From Xanthobacteraceae bacterium (GTDB lineage Bacteria > Pseudomonadota > Alphaproteobacteria > Rhizobiales > Xanthobacteraceae), in NCBI GenBank assembly GCA_019748335.1, contig JAIEPP010000453.1, forward strand, positions 1-35,827: a stretch of 35,827 bases of DNA. Reading direction: 5' to 3'. A program made the position numbers and the translations under genes. Below, one piece after another: positions 1-7,762 of this stretch. Every line of letters starts with the position of its first letter. The first letter of the stretch is position 1. Below the pieces are notes generated by a model. The model was not told where the DNA came from. It saw only the letters and a program-made list of their open reading frames with translations, and searched no databases.

Positions 1-899
1 CGCAGCAGCACGATCGGTGCAGAGGGCCCGGTGAGCAGCACTTCTTCCATGGGATCGACGCTGCAATAGCGCCTGATCACATCGAGATCCCTGGCCATTA
101 GCGCGAACGGCTTGGCATCGCGCTGCTTCAACTGCCGCAGCCGGGCCACCACGTCCGCCTTGGTGGCATCGCAGGCCAGCTGATACCCGCCAATTCCCTT
201 GATGGCGACGATCTCGCCGTTCTTCATCAGGCCGCCGGCAGCATCGACATCGTCCATCATCGAGAACTGGTCGAAACCAAACGGCCGCTGGTCGAACCGG
301 ATCAGCTTCGCCTTCGGACCGCAAACGTGACAGGCTATGGCTTCGGCGTGAAAGCGGCGGTCGGCCGGATTGTCGTATTCGGACCGGCAAGCCGGGCACA
401 GATCAAACGGCGCCATCGTGGTGTTGGCGCGGTCATAGGGAACGCCCCCGACGATGCTCAGCCGCGGCCCGCAATGGGTGCAATTGGTGAAGGGATAGCG
501 ATAGCGCCGCTCGAACGGATTGGCGACTTCATCCGCGCAGGCGGCGCAGACCGCCGCATCCGGCGCGACCTGGGTATGGGCGTTGCCCCCGAGGCTCTCG
601 ACAATCGCGAACTCGGTTGGAAGGCCGCCGAAATAGGGCCCTGTCTCGATCGCATCGATGCGGGCGAGCGGCGGCGGCTCGCGCCGGATCCGCGCGATCA
701 GCGCAGCAACCGCGACTTTGCTGCCAAAGACGCGAATCAGCACCCCGCTGGAATCGTTGAGCACCTCTCCGGCAAGGCTCAGGTCGCGCGCATAGCGCCA
801 GACCGTCGGCCGGAAGCCGACGCCCTGCACCCGACCGCGCACCCTGATTTCGGCCGCGACCGGAGCATCTACCGCGGCGATGGCGCTGCGGCGATTCAT
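1..899 (-). CDS. hypF: Carbamoyltransferase HypF, N-terminal part (3' end beyond window)
   Basis: Manual translation from ATG at 899: MNRRSAIAAVDAP..IRVRGRVQGVGFRPTVWRYARDL (acylphosphatase domain), then CAACADEVANPFERRYRYPFTNCTHCGPR and CPACRSEYDNPADRRFHAEAIACHVCGP zinc-finger motifs. ATGA overlap with the upstream NHL gene. Open to the window edge. Confidence 0.95.
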   Translation of the reverse strand, partial: MNRRSAIAAVDAPVAAEIRVRGRVQGVGFRPTVWRYARDLSLAGEVLNDSSGVLIRVFGSKVAVAALIARIRREPPPLARIDAIETGPYFGGLPTEFAIVESLGGNAHTQVAPDAAVCAACADEVANPFERRYRYPFTNCTHCGPRLSIVGGVPYDRANTTMAPFDLCPACRSEYDNPADRRFHAEAIACHVCGPKAKLIRFDQRPFGFDQFSMMDDVDAAGGLMKNGEIVAIKGIGGYQLACDATKADVVARLRQLKQRDAKPFALMARDLDVIRRYCSVDPMEEVLLTGPSAPIVLL

Positions 900-2098
900 G
901 ATGCTGCCTCCCACAAGAGAACGCGATTATTGCCGGCGTCAGCGACCACAAGCTGGTTCCCGCAGGCCGCAGCGCTGTAGGGCCAGCATACGCTGTCGCG
1001 GCTGGCAAAGCGCCAGCGGTTGTCGCCCTTGTCGGAAAACAGCGGTTGCCCCGCCAGCGCAATCGCCGGTGAATCCATCGCCAGGCCATCGAGCTCGAAG
1101 CCGAGCAGGCGCGAGTTCGCAGTATCGGTCACGACCAGCATGCCGCCGTGAACGGTGAGCCCATACGGCATGTTCAGGGCGCTTGAGGTCGGATAGTACG
1201 AAGCCCGGTTGTGATCGAGCCCCATGAAGTCGGCCTGGCCTATCACGAAATCGCAAGCGCAGCCGCTCGTGCGCGGAAAATTCCGCCACGCCATCACGCG
1301 GTTGTTGCCGGCGTCCGTGACGAACAGCATGCCGCTATCAACCGCGATGCCGTGTGGCCAGCGCATGCCGAGCGCGCCGCCAGCCTCGCCGGCATTGTCG
1401 TCGCGGGTGATAAAATCGCGCTGCCCAAGAACCAGATCGGCCGGCGCGCCGTTCGCCACGGGAACCGAATTCCAGATCAACACGCGGCGATTGCAGGTGT
1501 CGGCGACGATCAACTTGCCGTCGGCAATGGCGACACCATAGCACCAGTTCAAGGTCGTGGCGGTCGGCAGGCTGGCGCCGCGATTGGCGAGGCCGCCGAC
1601 AAAATCGGCCTGGCCGAGCACGACATCGGCAGGCCGGTTCGAGGTTTCGGGATAGCCGCGCCAGATCAGGATGCGGTGGTTCCAGGCGTCGGCGACCGCC
1701 AGAATGCCGTCGCTGGCCGCGACCCCAGTTGGCATGTTGAGCGTGGCGGCCCCGACCTCGCTTTTGGCGTTGCGGCCCTCACGCGAGAAATCCGGCTGGC
1801 CGATCACGATGTCGGCGTCAACCTGATCGCGCGAGGGCGGCTTGCACCAGATCATCAACCGGTGATGCCCGGTATCGCAGACGAACAGCGGACCGCTCTC
1901 GCTCGCAAGGCAGGCCCCGCGCGGGCCGAACAAAGTGTTGGCGCTGGGCACGATCGAACGCGCCAACCCGTTGGCAAGCGCCTCGCCGCCGAGCACCACG
2001 CGCGCGCCCTTCGCCGACAGCAATGGTTGCGCCACATGGTTGTCGCCCGCCCGTGGCAGGGCCTTTTGCAGACGGTTGGGGGCGAAGGAGACCTGCAT
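896..2098 (-). CDS. NHL-repeat (beta-propeller) protein of the hydrogenase locus
   Basis: Repeated units such as LFVCDTGHHRLMIW, LAVADAWNHRILIW, LIVADTCNRRVLIW, LFVTDAGNNRVMAW, LVVADAGNNRVLLW plus repeated VLGQxDF/VIGQxDF. Start taken at ATG 2098 (MQVSFAPN); the listed ORF extends to 2185. Confidence 0.9.
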   Translation of the reverse strand: MQVSFAPNRLQKALPRAGDNHVAQPLLSAKGARVVLGGEALANGLARSIVPSANTLFGPRGACLASESGPLFVCDTGHHRLMIWCKPPSRDQVDADIVIGQPDFSREGRNAKSEVGAATLNMPTGVAASDGILAVADAWNHRILIWRGYPETSNRPADVVLGQADFVGGLANRGASLPTATTLNWCYGVAIADGKLIVADTCNRRVLIWNSVPVANGAPADLVLGQRDFITRDDNAGEAGGALGMRWPHGIAVDSGMLFVTDAGNNRVMAWRNFPRTSGCACDFVIGQADFMGLDHNRASYYPTSSALNMPYGLTVHGGMLVVTDTANSRLLGFELDGLAMDSPAIALAGQPLFSDKGDNRWRFASRDSVCWPYSAAACGNQLVVADAGNNRVLLWEAAS

Positions 2099-2100
2099 GG

Positions 2101-2970
2101 CTACTTCGAAATCCTCACTTCGACGCGCGCGCCGATCACGCGCACGGCGTGCGCCTGCAATTGCACTTCCGGCGCGGTCAGGCATTCGCCGCTGGAAAGG
2201 TCATACTGGAAGCCATGATGTGGACAGGTGATGATGCCGTTTTCCACCTCGCCGTCGTGAATGGGAAGACCGAGATGCGCGCAAGCGTTCTGGAAACAGG
2301 TAACGCTGGCACCGCTGCGCGATAGCAGAACCTTTTCGCCATCGATGACGGTGGAACGTACGGCGCCATCCGGAATTTCCGACAACAGACCCGCCGCGAC
2401 CCAGCTACCCTTGTCGCCCAGCGCGAACGGACTGACGAAGCGTACGCCGCCTTCCTCGGAACCACCTAACCCCTTGACCTGAATGATATCGGTGATTTCG
2501 GGACAGGCGTCCTGAACGGCTTTCTTTACCCCGGCGTGAAACGTCAGTGCCGAAGCCGGACAACCATCACAGGCGCCGATGAAGCGCACCTCGACCGAGG
2601 GCGGCTTTACCTTGACGAGTTCGACGTCGCCGCCATGCGAGGCCAGCATCGGGCGGACGCCCTCTAGGGCGGCTTCGACGCGTTCATTTAAACTCGCCTT
2701 CACGATGTCGTGCCGCCGCAACACCGCATAGACGACCTCGTCGGCGATGGCACTCTTCATCGCGGCAAGGGCTGCCGGATCGGTTTTCAAGGCCCGGACC
2801 AACCGGCGTAACGCCTCGCCGTTCAGTTTCTCGATCGCCAGCTTGTAGGTCCCGACCGCGGCCTGCTGGTTCTCGTCCCAGGTTGCGAAGATGGCTTCCA
2901 GCCGCTCGATGTCGCCGACAAAGCCGGCAAGATCGTTTCGCATTGTCGAAGCCACATCGTGAGCGTTCAT
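2101..2970 (-). CDS. NifU C-terminal domain / Rieske [2Fe-2S] fusion protein
   Basis: NifU-like core GGDVELVKV...GACDGCPAS and Rieske motifs CAHLGL and CPHHGF in one ORF. Confidence 0.9.
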   Translation of the reverse strand: MNAHDVASTMRNDLAGFVGDIERLEAIFATWDENQQAAVGTYKLAIEKLNGEALRRLVRALKTDPAALAAMKSAIADEVVYAVLRRHDIVKASLNERVEAALEGVRPMLASHGGDVELVKVKPPSVEVRFIGACDGCPASALTFHAGVKKAVQDACPEITDIIQVKGLGGSEEGGVRFVSPFALGDKGSWVAAGLLSEIPDGAVRSTVIDGEKVLLSRSGASVTCFQNACAHLGLPIHDGEVENGIITCPHHGFQYDLSSGECLTAPEVQLQAHAVRVIGARVEVRISK

Positions 2971-3000
2971 GCCGGTCTCAATTGCTCGTGTTCGATATCC

Positions 3001-3225
3001 TCAGAGATATTTCAGGTCCTTGAACAGATACGGCTGCAATCCGCCGCCCAGCAGCGCCGCCACTAGAGCGGCCAGCCATAACGGGACGCCGATCTTGGCC
3101 AGAACGACCAGCAGCACCGCCGTGACGAGAATCCCGATCAGGATTTGCCTGGTCGCCTTGACCCGATCCGCGAACAGCTTGCCGCGAAAGAACAGGGCGA
3201 TGGAGTTTTTTGTCATTTCCCACAT
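3001..3225 (-). CDS. Small membrane protein (74 aa)
   Basis: Hydrophobic helices ILIGILVTAVLLVVLAKIGVPLWLAALVAALLGGG; sits co-directionally inside the hydrogenase operon. Confidence 0.65.
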   Translation of the reverse strand: MWEMTKNSIALFFRGKLFADRVKATRQILIGILVTAVLLVVLAKIGVPLWLAALVAALLGGGLQPYLFKDLKYL

Positions 3226-3235
3226 TGAAGCCGCC

Positions 3236-3445
3236 TCACCCTATGATTGCGAGCACGAGGAGGCCGATCATGGTTCCCGCGACGCCGGCGAGCGGGCCGT
3301 AAAATCCTCCCAGCATCGCGGCGAGTTCATTGCCGAGAATCTTTCCTCCGACGATCATCCCACCGATCGCGCCGCCGGCGATGGAAGCCAGCGTGCCCAG
3401 GACGAAGGCGAGAAGGAGCGCCAAGGGAGTGAGAGAAATCGTCAT
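3236..3445 (-). CDS. Small Gly-rich membrane protein (69 aa)
   Basis: Two hydrophobic segments with GxxxG-like spacing (LASIAGGAIGGMIVGGKILG...GPLAGVAGTMIGLLVLAIIG); start overlaps the end of the TPR ORF. Confidence 0.7.
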   Translation of the reverse strand: MTISLTPLALLLAFVLGTLASIAGGAIGGMIVGGKILGNELAAMLGGFYGPLAGVAGTMIGLLVLAIIG

Positions 3446-4479
3446 CGTTCAAAGGCTCCTGTTGCAGATGAATTAATCGCCGGATGCGACCCGCGACTGT
3501 TGGTGGCCGGCAAGGACAATATCTCTCGCTGGGTTTGATCGACGGCCTCGGCGACGATCCGTGCTTTTTCCAGGTCGCCGCGCTCCATGAAGATCGCGCG
3601 CGCCTCACGGTAGTAGGCGTTCGCCTGCGTCAGGTTCGAGCGATTGCCAGCCTCGGGATTTTCGGGATCGTCCGGCAGATTCCACAGGCAGTTGGCCTTG
3701 TTGGAAATCGTATTGGCGTATTCCAGCGGCGTCGTTTCGCGCGTACGTACCTTCAGCGCCTCGTCGTAGGCATCGAGCGCACGCAGGTTGTTTTCGAGCG
3801 TATGGCTCGAGGATACATATTGCAGTGCGTTTCCCAGATTGTTCTGCAGCATCGCATATTCGGTCGGATGATCGATCAGGCTCACAACCTTCAGGCCTTC
3901 TTCGAAGGCCTGCACGGCGAGCGCTTCGCGCATCTTCCCGCGCTCATCCGTCATCGGCATCGACAGGAAGGCGGTAGCAAGATTGTTCTGCAGGATGACG
4001 AATTCCCGCAGGAATTTTGTCTTGGTGAAGGTCCGGAGCGCACGCTGATACGCCGAGATCGCGTCGGTGATGCGGGCGCGGCCGGCACCGGCGAGATTTT
4101 GTATCACCAGTCCGAGATTCATTTCGGCCTCGGCCAGTTCCTCCGGTTTGCCGAAATCGATCAAGACCGGAATGGATTCTTCGAACGTTGAACGGGCCTG
4201 CTCCAGCGCGGCTGTGCCCTGCTCCGGGATTGCCTGCAGCGCGGTGGCCTTGCGCGCCAGAATGCGCGCCCGCAACAACCGCATGTCTGCCGGACAAACG
4301 GTCAACGCCTTGTCGTACAGCGTAACGGCGGAATGCAACTGATCCGGTGACTTCGGCCGCTGCTGCAGGCCCATCGCAATTTCCATCAGCATTTCGGCAC
4401 GCTCAGCCGGCGTCGCATCCGCGTCGTCGGCGGCAGCAAGCGCAGCGTGGATTTCGTCTGCGACGAGACTCTTGGTCAC
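3442..4479 (-). CDS. Tetratricopeptide-repeat protein
   Basis: Repeated helical TPR units (AVTLYDKALTVCPADMRLLRARI, AISAYQRALRTF, LRALDAYDEALKVR, ANAYYREARAIF). Confidence 0.85.
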   Translation of the reverse strand: MTKSLVADEIHAALAAADDADATPAERAEMLMEIAMGLQQRPKSPDQLHSAVTLYDKALTVCPADMRLLRARILARKATALQAIPEQGTAALEQARSTFEESIPVLIDFGKPEELAEAEMNLGLVIQNLAGAGRARITDAISAYQRALRTFTKTKFLREFVILQNNLATAFLSMPMTDERGKMREALAVQAFEEGLKVVSLIDHPTEYAMLQNNLGNALQYVSSSHTLENNLRALDAYDEALKVRTRETTPLEYANTISNKANCLWNLPDDPENPEAGNRSNLTQANAYYREARAIFMERGDLEKARIVAEAVDQTQREILSLPATNSRGSHPAINSSATGAFER

Positions 4480-4558
4480 CCGTTCCCTCCCCTTCGCGCT
4501 TCTTGGAGCGCGTTACGTTGCGGTTATTCTAACGCGGTCTTTCCGCCGGTGTCTACCT

Positions 4559-4586
4559 ATTATACGAAATGTAAACTTAGTTTACA
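4559..4586 (-). promoter_or_regulatory. Candidate internal promoter with palindromic operator (TGTAAAC-TTA-GTTTACA followed by TATAAT on the minus strand)
   Basis: Perfect 7-bp inverted repeat at 4570-4576/4580-4586 and a perfect -10 hexamer TATAAT (minus strand, 4564-4559), upstream of the TPR gene. Confidence 0.5.
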
Positions 4587-4896
4587 GTTCAAGCACGCCT
4601 GCGGCGACCAGTGCACCGCGTTCCGTTGACCAGACCACCGACAATTCCAGCGCGACATTTTCGTCGATGCCGCATTCGCGAAAGAAGTCCGGTGCATGCA
4701 CGACACGGTCGCCCGCCTTGTTGCGGAGCTTGAGGAGATAACCGCCGGCGGCGGCGTGCTTGACCGGCAAGATGCAGAGGTCCCGATCGCGGCGCAGTAA
4801 AATGACCGTATCGAGCCCGGGAAAATACCGGTCGTAGACTTCGCGGCTCAAATAGAGCGCCCCCCGTTGCAGGCTGACGGCAGATGCTGTGGTCAC
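4582..4896 (-). CDS. Conserved-looking hypothetical protein (104 aa) of the hydrogenase operon
   Basis: ORF overlaps the protease stop by ATGA (4893-4896), suggesting translational coupling; no family recognised. Confidence 0.7.
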   Translation of the reverse strand: MTTASAVSLQRGALYLSREVYDRYFPGLDTVILLRRDRDLCILPVKHAAAGGYLLKLRNKAGDRVVHAPDFFRECGIDENVALELSVVWSTERGALVAAGVLEL

Positions 4897-5381
4897 GAGG
4901 TTTCTGCTCGCGCCAGCAAGCGTGATCGAACCAGATCCTCGATGCGGTCGGAGACCTTGGCGACGGCGGACGATACGGGTTCGGAGAGGCCGATCCCGAG
5001 TTCGGTCGTCTGAACTTCGATCAGCAGCACCACCACGTCGGATGGGAATTGTTCGCGAAAGACTTTCCTGCCGGCAAACAGCGCGTGGTCCCAGCGAAAA
5101 TCGTGAAGGTTGAGAGACGGCTGGTAGCGCTGCTCAAGTTCATCCCCCGGCACTTCGAAAACGGCGCCTGGATCGGAGCCCGAACGGCACGCGTCGACGA
5201 CGATCAGCGTCTGGCAGCCGCGCGCTGCAAACATCGTCGCCATTCCGTCGGTTCCGGCGGCGAGCAGGCGTACCCTTTGCGCATCGCGACCAAGTCCACG
5301 CGCTTCCAGCCGGCGCAAAACCTCTATGCCTGACCCATCATCGAGGCGATTTGGATTGCCACATCCGATGACAACGATCAT
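4893..5381 (-). CDS. Hydrogenase maturation protease (HyaD/HupD-like)
   Basis: MIVVIGCGNPNRLDDGSGIEV N-terminus and VVDACRSG motif typical of the family; start at 5381 preferred over the listed ORF start 5426. Confidence 0.9.
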   Translation of the reverse strand: MIVVIGCGNPNRLDDGSGIEVLRRLEARGLGRDAQRVRLLAAGTDGMATMFAARGCQTLIVVDACRSGSDPGAVFEVPGDELEQRYQPSLNLHDFRWDHALFAGRKVFREQFPSDVVVLLIEVQTTELGIGLSEPVSSAVAKVSDRIEDLVRSRLLARAETS

Positions 5382-5413
5382 CTCAGCTCCCGACGGCACC
5401 ATGCAATACCCGA

Positions 5414-5644
5414 TCACACCCGCCACAGATCGCAGTACCAGTCGGGATCAACGGGGATGTTGAGTTCGGGCAGATCGCACCATTCACGGCGTGCCAGAAA
5501 ATAGATGCAGTTATCGCAAGCCTTCGTGATCCCGTCGTCTTCCACGGAATTCCGGATCAATCCGGCTATGGCGACGCGTTCCTTGATGTCACCGGTCGCC
5601 CGCATGCGATCAACCGTGACCTGGGTTGAATCAATGACGCTCAA
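5414..5644 (-). CDS. HiPIP-like small iron-sulfur protein, copy 2 (76 aa, TTG start)
   Basis: CDNCIYFLARREWCDLPELNIPVDPDWYCDLW (C-x2-C-x9-C-x14-C-x2-W). Proposed TTG start at 5644 preceded by AAGGAG with 7-nt spacing; the longer listed ORF reads into the upstream gene. Confidence 0.75.
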   Translation of the reverse strand: MSVIDSTQVTVDRMRATGDIKERVAIAGLIRNSVEDDGITKACDNCIYFLARREWCDLPELNIPVDPDWYCDLWRV

Positions 5645-5677
5645 ACCGATACTCCTTGTCGGAGCGGATGGATAACT

Positions 5678-5701
5678 GGCGAATCTGGTTTCAGATCCGC
5701 C
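5678..5701 (-). other. Intercistronic stem-loop between the two HiPIP-like genes
   Basis: GGCGAATCTG-GTTT-CAGATCCGCC: 10-bp arms with one mismatch, overlapping the stop of copy 1. Confidence 0.4.
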
Positions 5702-6002
5702 ATAAGCGGCACCACCATTCTGGTTCGACCGGCACCGCAAGTTCGGGCAGATCGCACCATTTTCGGTGCACGAGATAGTACATGCATTCGAGACAGCGTT
5801 GCTTCTCCGGCCCATAAGGGTGATCCAGAAAGCCTCCGACAACCAACTTCGCCTTCAGATCCTTGGGATCGAGCTGGCGAAGCTGGAGCAAGATATCGGA
5901 AAATTCCTTGTTGGTCTCTGGAAACGGCTCGACCTGCGTCTCGAGCCCGTTTCCAAGCATGTCGGCAATCGCCTTGAGCACTGCTCCGTTATCGGACGCC
6001 AT
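5691..6002 (-). CDS. HiPIP-like small iron-sulfur protein, copy 1
   Basis: CLECMYYLVHRKWCDLPELAVPVEPEWWCRLW, same Cys spacing as copy 2; start uncertain (ORF extends to 6062). Confidence 0.75.
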   Translation of the reverse strand: MASDNGAVLKAIADMLGNGLETQVEPFPETNKEFSDILLQLRQLDPKDLKAKLVVGGFLDHPYGPEKQRCLECMYYLVHRKWCDLPELAVPVEPEWWCRLWRI

Positions 6003-6098
6003 ATGTGACTGCCTTTTAACGATTCTGTCCGAGTCTATCACGGCGGCGCTCATGGGTATCAACCATGAGTTTGTTCCGGCATTCGCACCTATTGCCCA

Positions 6099-7697
6099 TC
6101 AGGCGGTTCGGAAGCGGGCCAACTCCTCTCCGGTCTTGGCGTCGTGGGCATGAACGGTACAGACAAGGCAGGAATCGTAGGAGCGGCAGACGTGCCCGAC
6201 TTCGACCGGGTCATGCACGTCCCTGATGGGCGAGCCGATCAAGGCCTGTTCCATCGGGCCGCGCACGCCGTCCGCTGACCTCGGCCCGACGTTCCACGTC
6301 GTCGGAGCGATGATCTGATAGTTCTTGATCTTGCCGTCCTTGACCTCGATCCAGTGACAGAGCGCGCCACGGATCGCTTCGGTAGCGCCCCAGCCGCGGC
6401 CGTCCCGTTCGGTCGGCTTGATGTACCAAGGATCGTTCAGCTTGAACTCGCGAAGCGCATGCTCGGCCTGGCGATACAGTTTCACGCCTTCATGCATGCG
6501 TGCGAAATGACGCAACATCACGCTGGCGCCTCCGAGCTTCTTGTACATTTCAAGAACCAGCGGATCATAATGCTGCCAGGATTCGCCGTGCTTGCCGCCT
6601 GCGATCAGCTGCCGGGACAGCGGTCCGGCCTCGAGACGTCCGTTTTCTTCGTGTCGCACGGCTGTCGACCATGAATACTGGCCGGCCATGTTCGTCGTGT
6701 TCTTCTGGGTCGGGATTGTGGTGCGGTCGAACGGATGCAGCCCGCCGGGTTCGTCGTACCAAGAATGCATCGTATCTTCTCGGGTATACTTCTGGTCCAT
6801 CAGCTTGAATTGGTCCGTTTTGCCGTCATAGACGCCGCTCTTCATGATCAATGCGGCATTGCGGCCGTCGATGGTCGGCTTCTGGTATTTGTCTTCGTGC
6901 GGCAGGTAACCCCATGAAACAAACTGTCCGTGGCCCCTGCCGAACTTGTCCATTCCGCAGTCTTCACTCATGCGCCAGAACATGCCGAGATCCGAATTGG
7001 CATGTTCGGGCTTCTCGTCGAGCCAGGCCTTGAAGTCGTCGTAGGTCTTGATTTCTTCGTAGCGTTCGAGCGAGCAGCCGAGCCAGATCTTTTCCATCCA
7101 GTCGCGGCGGAAATATTCCAGGATCGACCATGCCCTTGTGACGTCGGTCAAGGTAGGCGCGCACATCACGCCGCCGGGCACCATGTAGCTCGAATGCGGC
7201 CACTGGCCACCGAGCAACGCGTAGATTTCGACCGGCTTGCCGGAGATGGTGACGCCGATCTCGTAATTTGTGCCCGTGAACGGCGACCATCGCTTGACGG
7301 CCTCCTCATAGAACTTCGACTTCGAATAATTCTTGTTGGTGTAGTCGATCATGAAGAGCCCGTAGTGATGGCGCGGCAGACTCTGCAGGCTTTCAACGAG
7401 CTGACCGAGATTTCGTGCCAGGATCGCGTTGCGGGGCACTTCGGTCTGCCAGGCCGTGTCGAGCGCCCAGGCCGCGCACGTCAGATGCGACGCGCCGCAG
7501 ATGCCGCAAGCCCGCGGCGTTACAACAAGACCGGCCTGCGGATCCTTGTCGCGCAGAATGACCTCGAAGCCGCGAAACAATTCCGCCTGGGTCCAGGCGT
7601 CAACCACGACGCCGTCCTGAATGTTGACACGAACGTCGAGATCGCCCTCGACGCGGCCGACGGGTGAGATGTCGAGGGTTTGAACAGCTGAGGGCAT
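6099..7697 (-). CDS. hhyL: [NiFe]-hydrogenase large subunit, actinobacterial-type/group 1h-like
   Basis: N-terminal CGICGASHL and C-terminal DSCLVCTVH followed by a 16-residue tail (AHDAKTGEELARFRTA) expected to be removed by the protease. Confidence 0.95.
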   Translation of the reverse strand: MPSAVQTLDISPVGRVEGDLDVRVNIQDGVVVDAWTQAELFRGFEVILRDKDPQAGLVVTPRACGICGASHLTCAAWALDTAWQTEVPRNAILARNLGQLVESLQSLPRHHYGLFMIDYTNKNYSKSKFYEEAVKRWSPFTGTNYEIGVTISGKPVEIYALLGGQWPHSSYMVPGGVMCAPTLTDVTRAWSILEYFRRDWMEKIWLGCSLERYEEIKTYDDFKAWLDEKPEHANSDLGMFWRMSEDCGMDKFGRGHGQFVSWGYLPHEDKYQKPTIDGRNAALIMKSGVYDGKTDQFKLMDQKYTREDTMHSWYDEPGGLHPFDRTTIPTQKNTTNMAGQYSWSTAVRHEENGRLEAGPLSRQLIAGGKHGESWQHYDPLVLEMYKKLGGASVMLRHFARMHEGVKLYRQAEHALREFKLNDPWYIKPTERDGRGWGATEAIRGALCHWIEVKDGKIKNYQIIAPTTWNVGPRSADGVRGPMEQALIGSPIRDVHDPVEVGHVCRSYDSCLVCTVHAHDAKTGEELARFRTA

Positions 7698-7762
7698 GAG
7701 AATTCATCCTATTTGAGCAGGGCGTGAAGAGGTTTTGCAATCGTCCGAGGGGCGTCTTTTGG

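Noticed and set aside
1211-2218. 335-aa plus-strand ORF
   Set aside because: Antisense shadow of the NHL-repeat gene; its apparent repeats mirror the NHL repeats.
3484-4191. 235-aa plus-strand ORF
   Set aside because: Antisense to the TPR gene.
4889-5333. Plus-strand ORFs over the protease gene
   Set aside because: Antisense to the protease; Arg-rich composition typical of spurious high-GC frames.
6930-7667. 245-aa plus-strand ORF
   Set aside because: Antisense to the hydrogenase large subunit, no recognisable domain.
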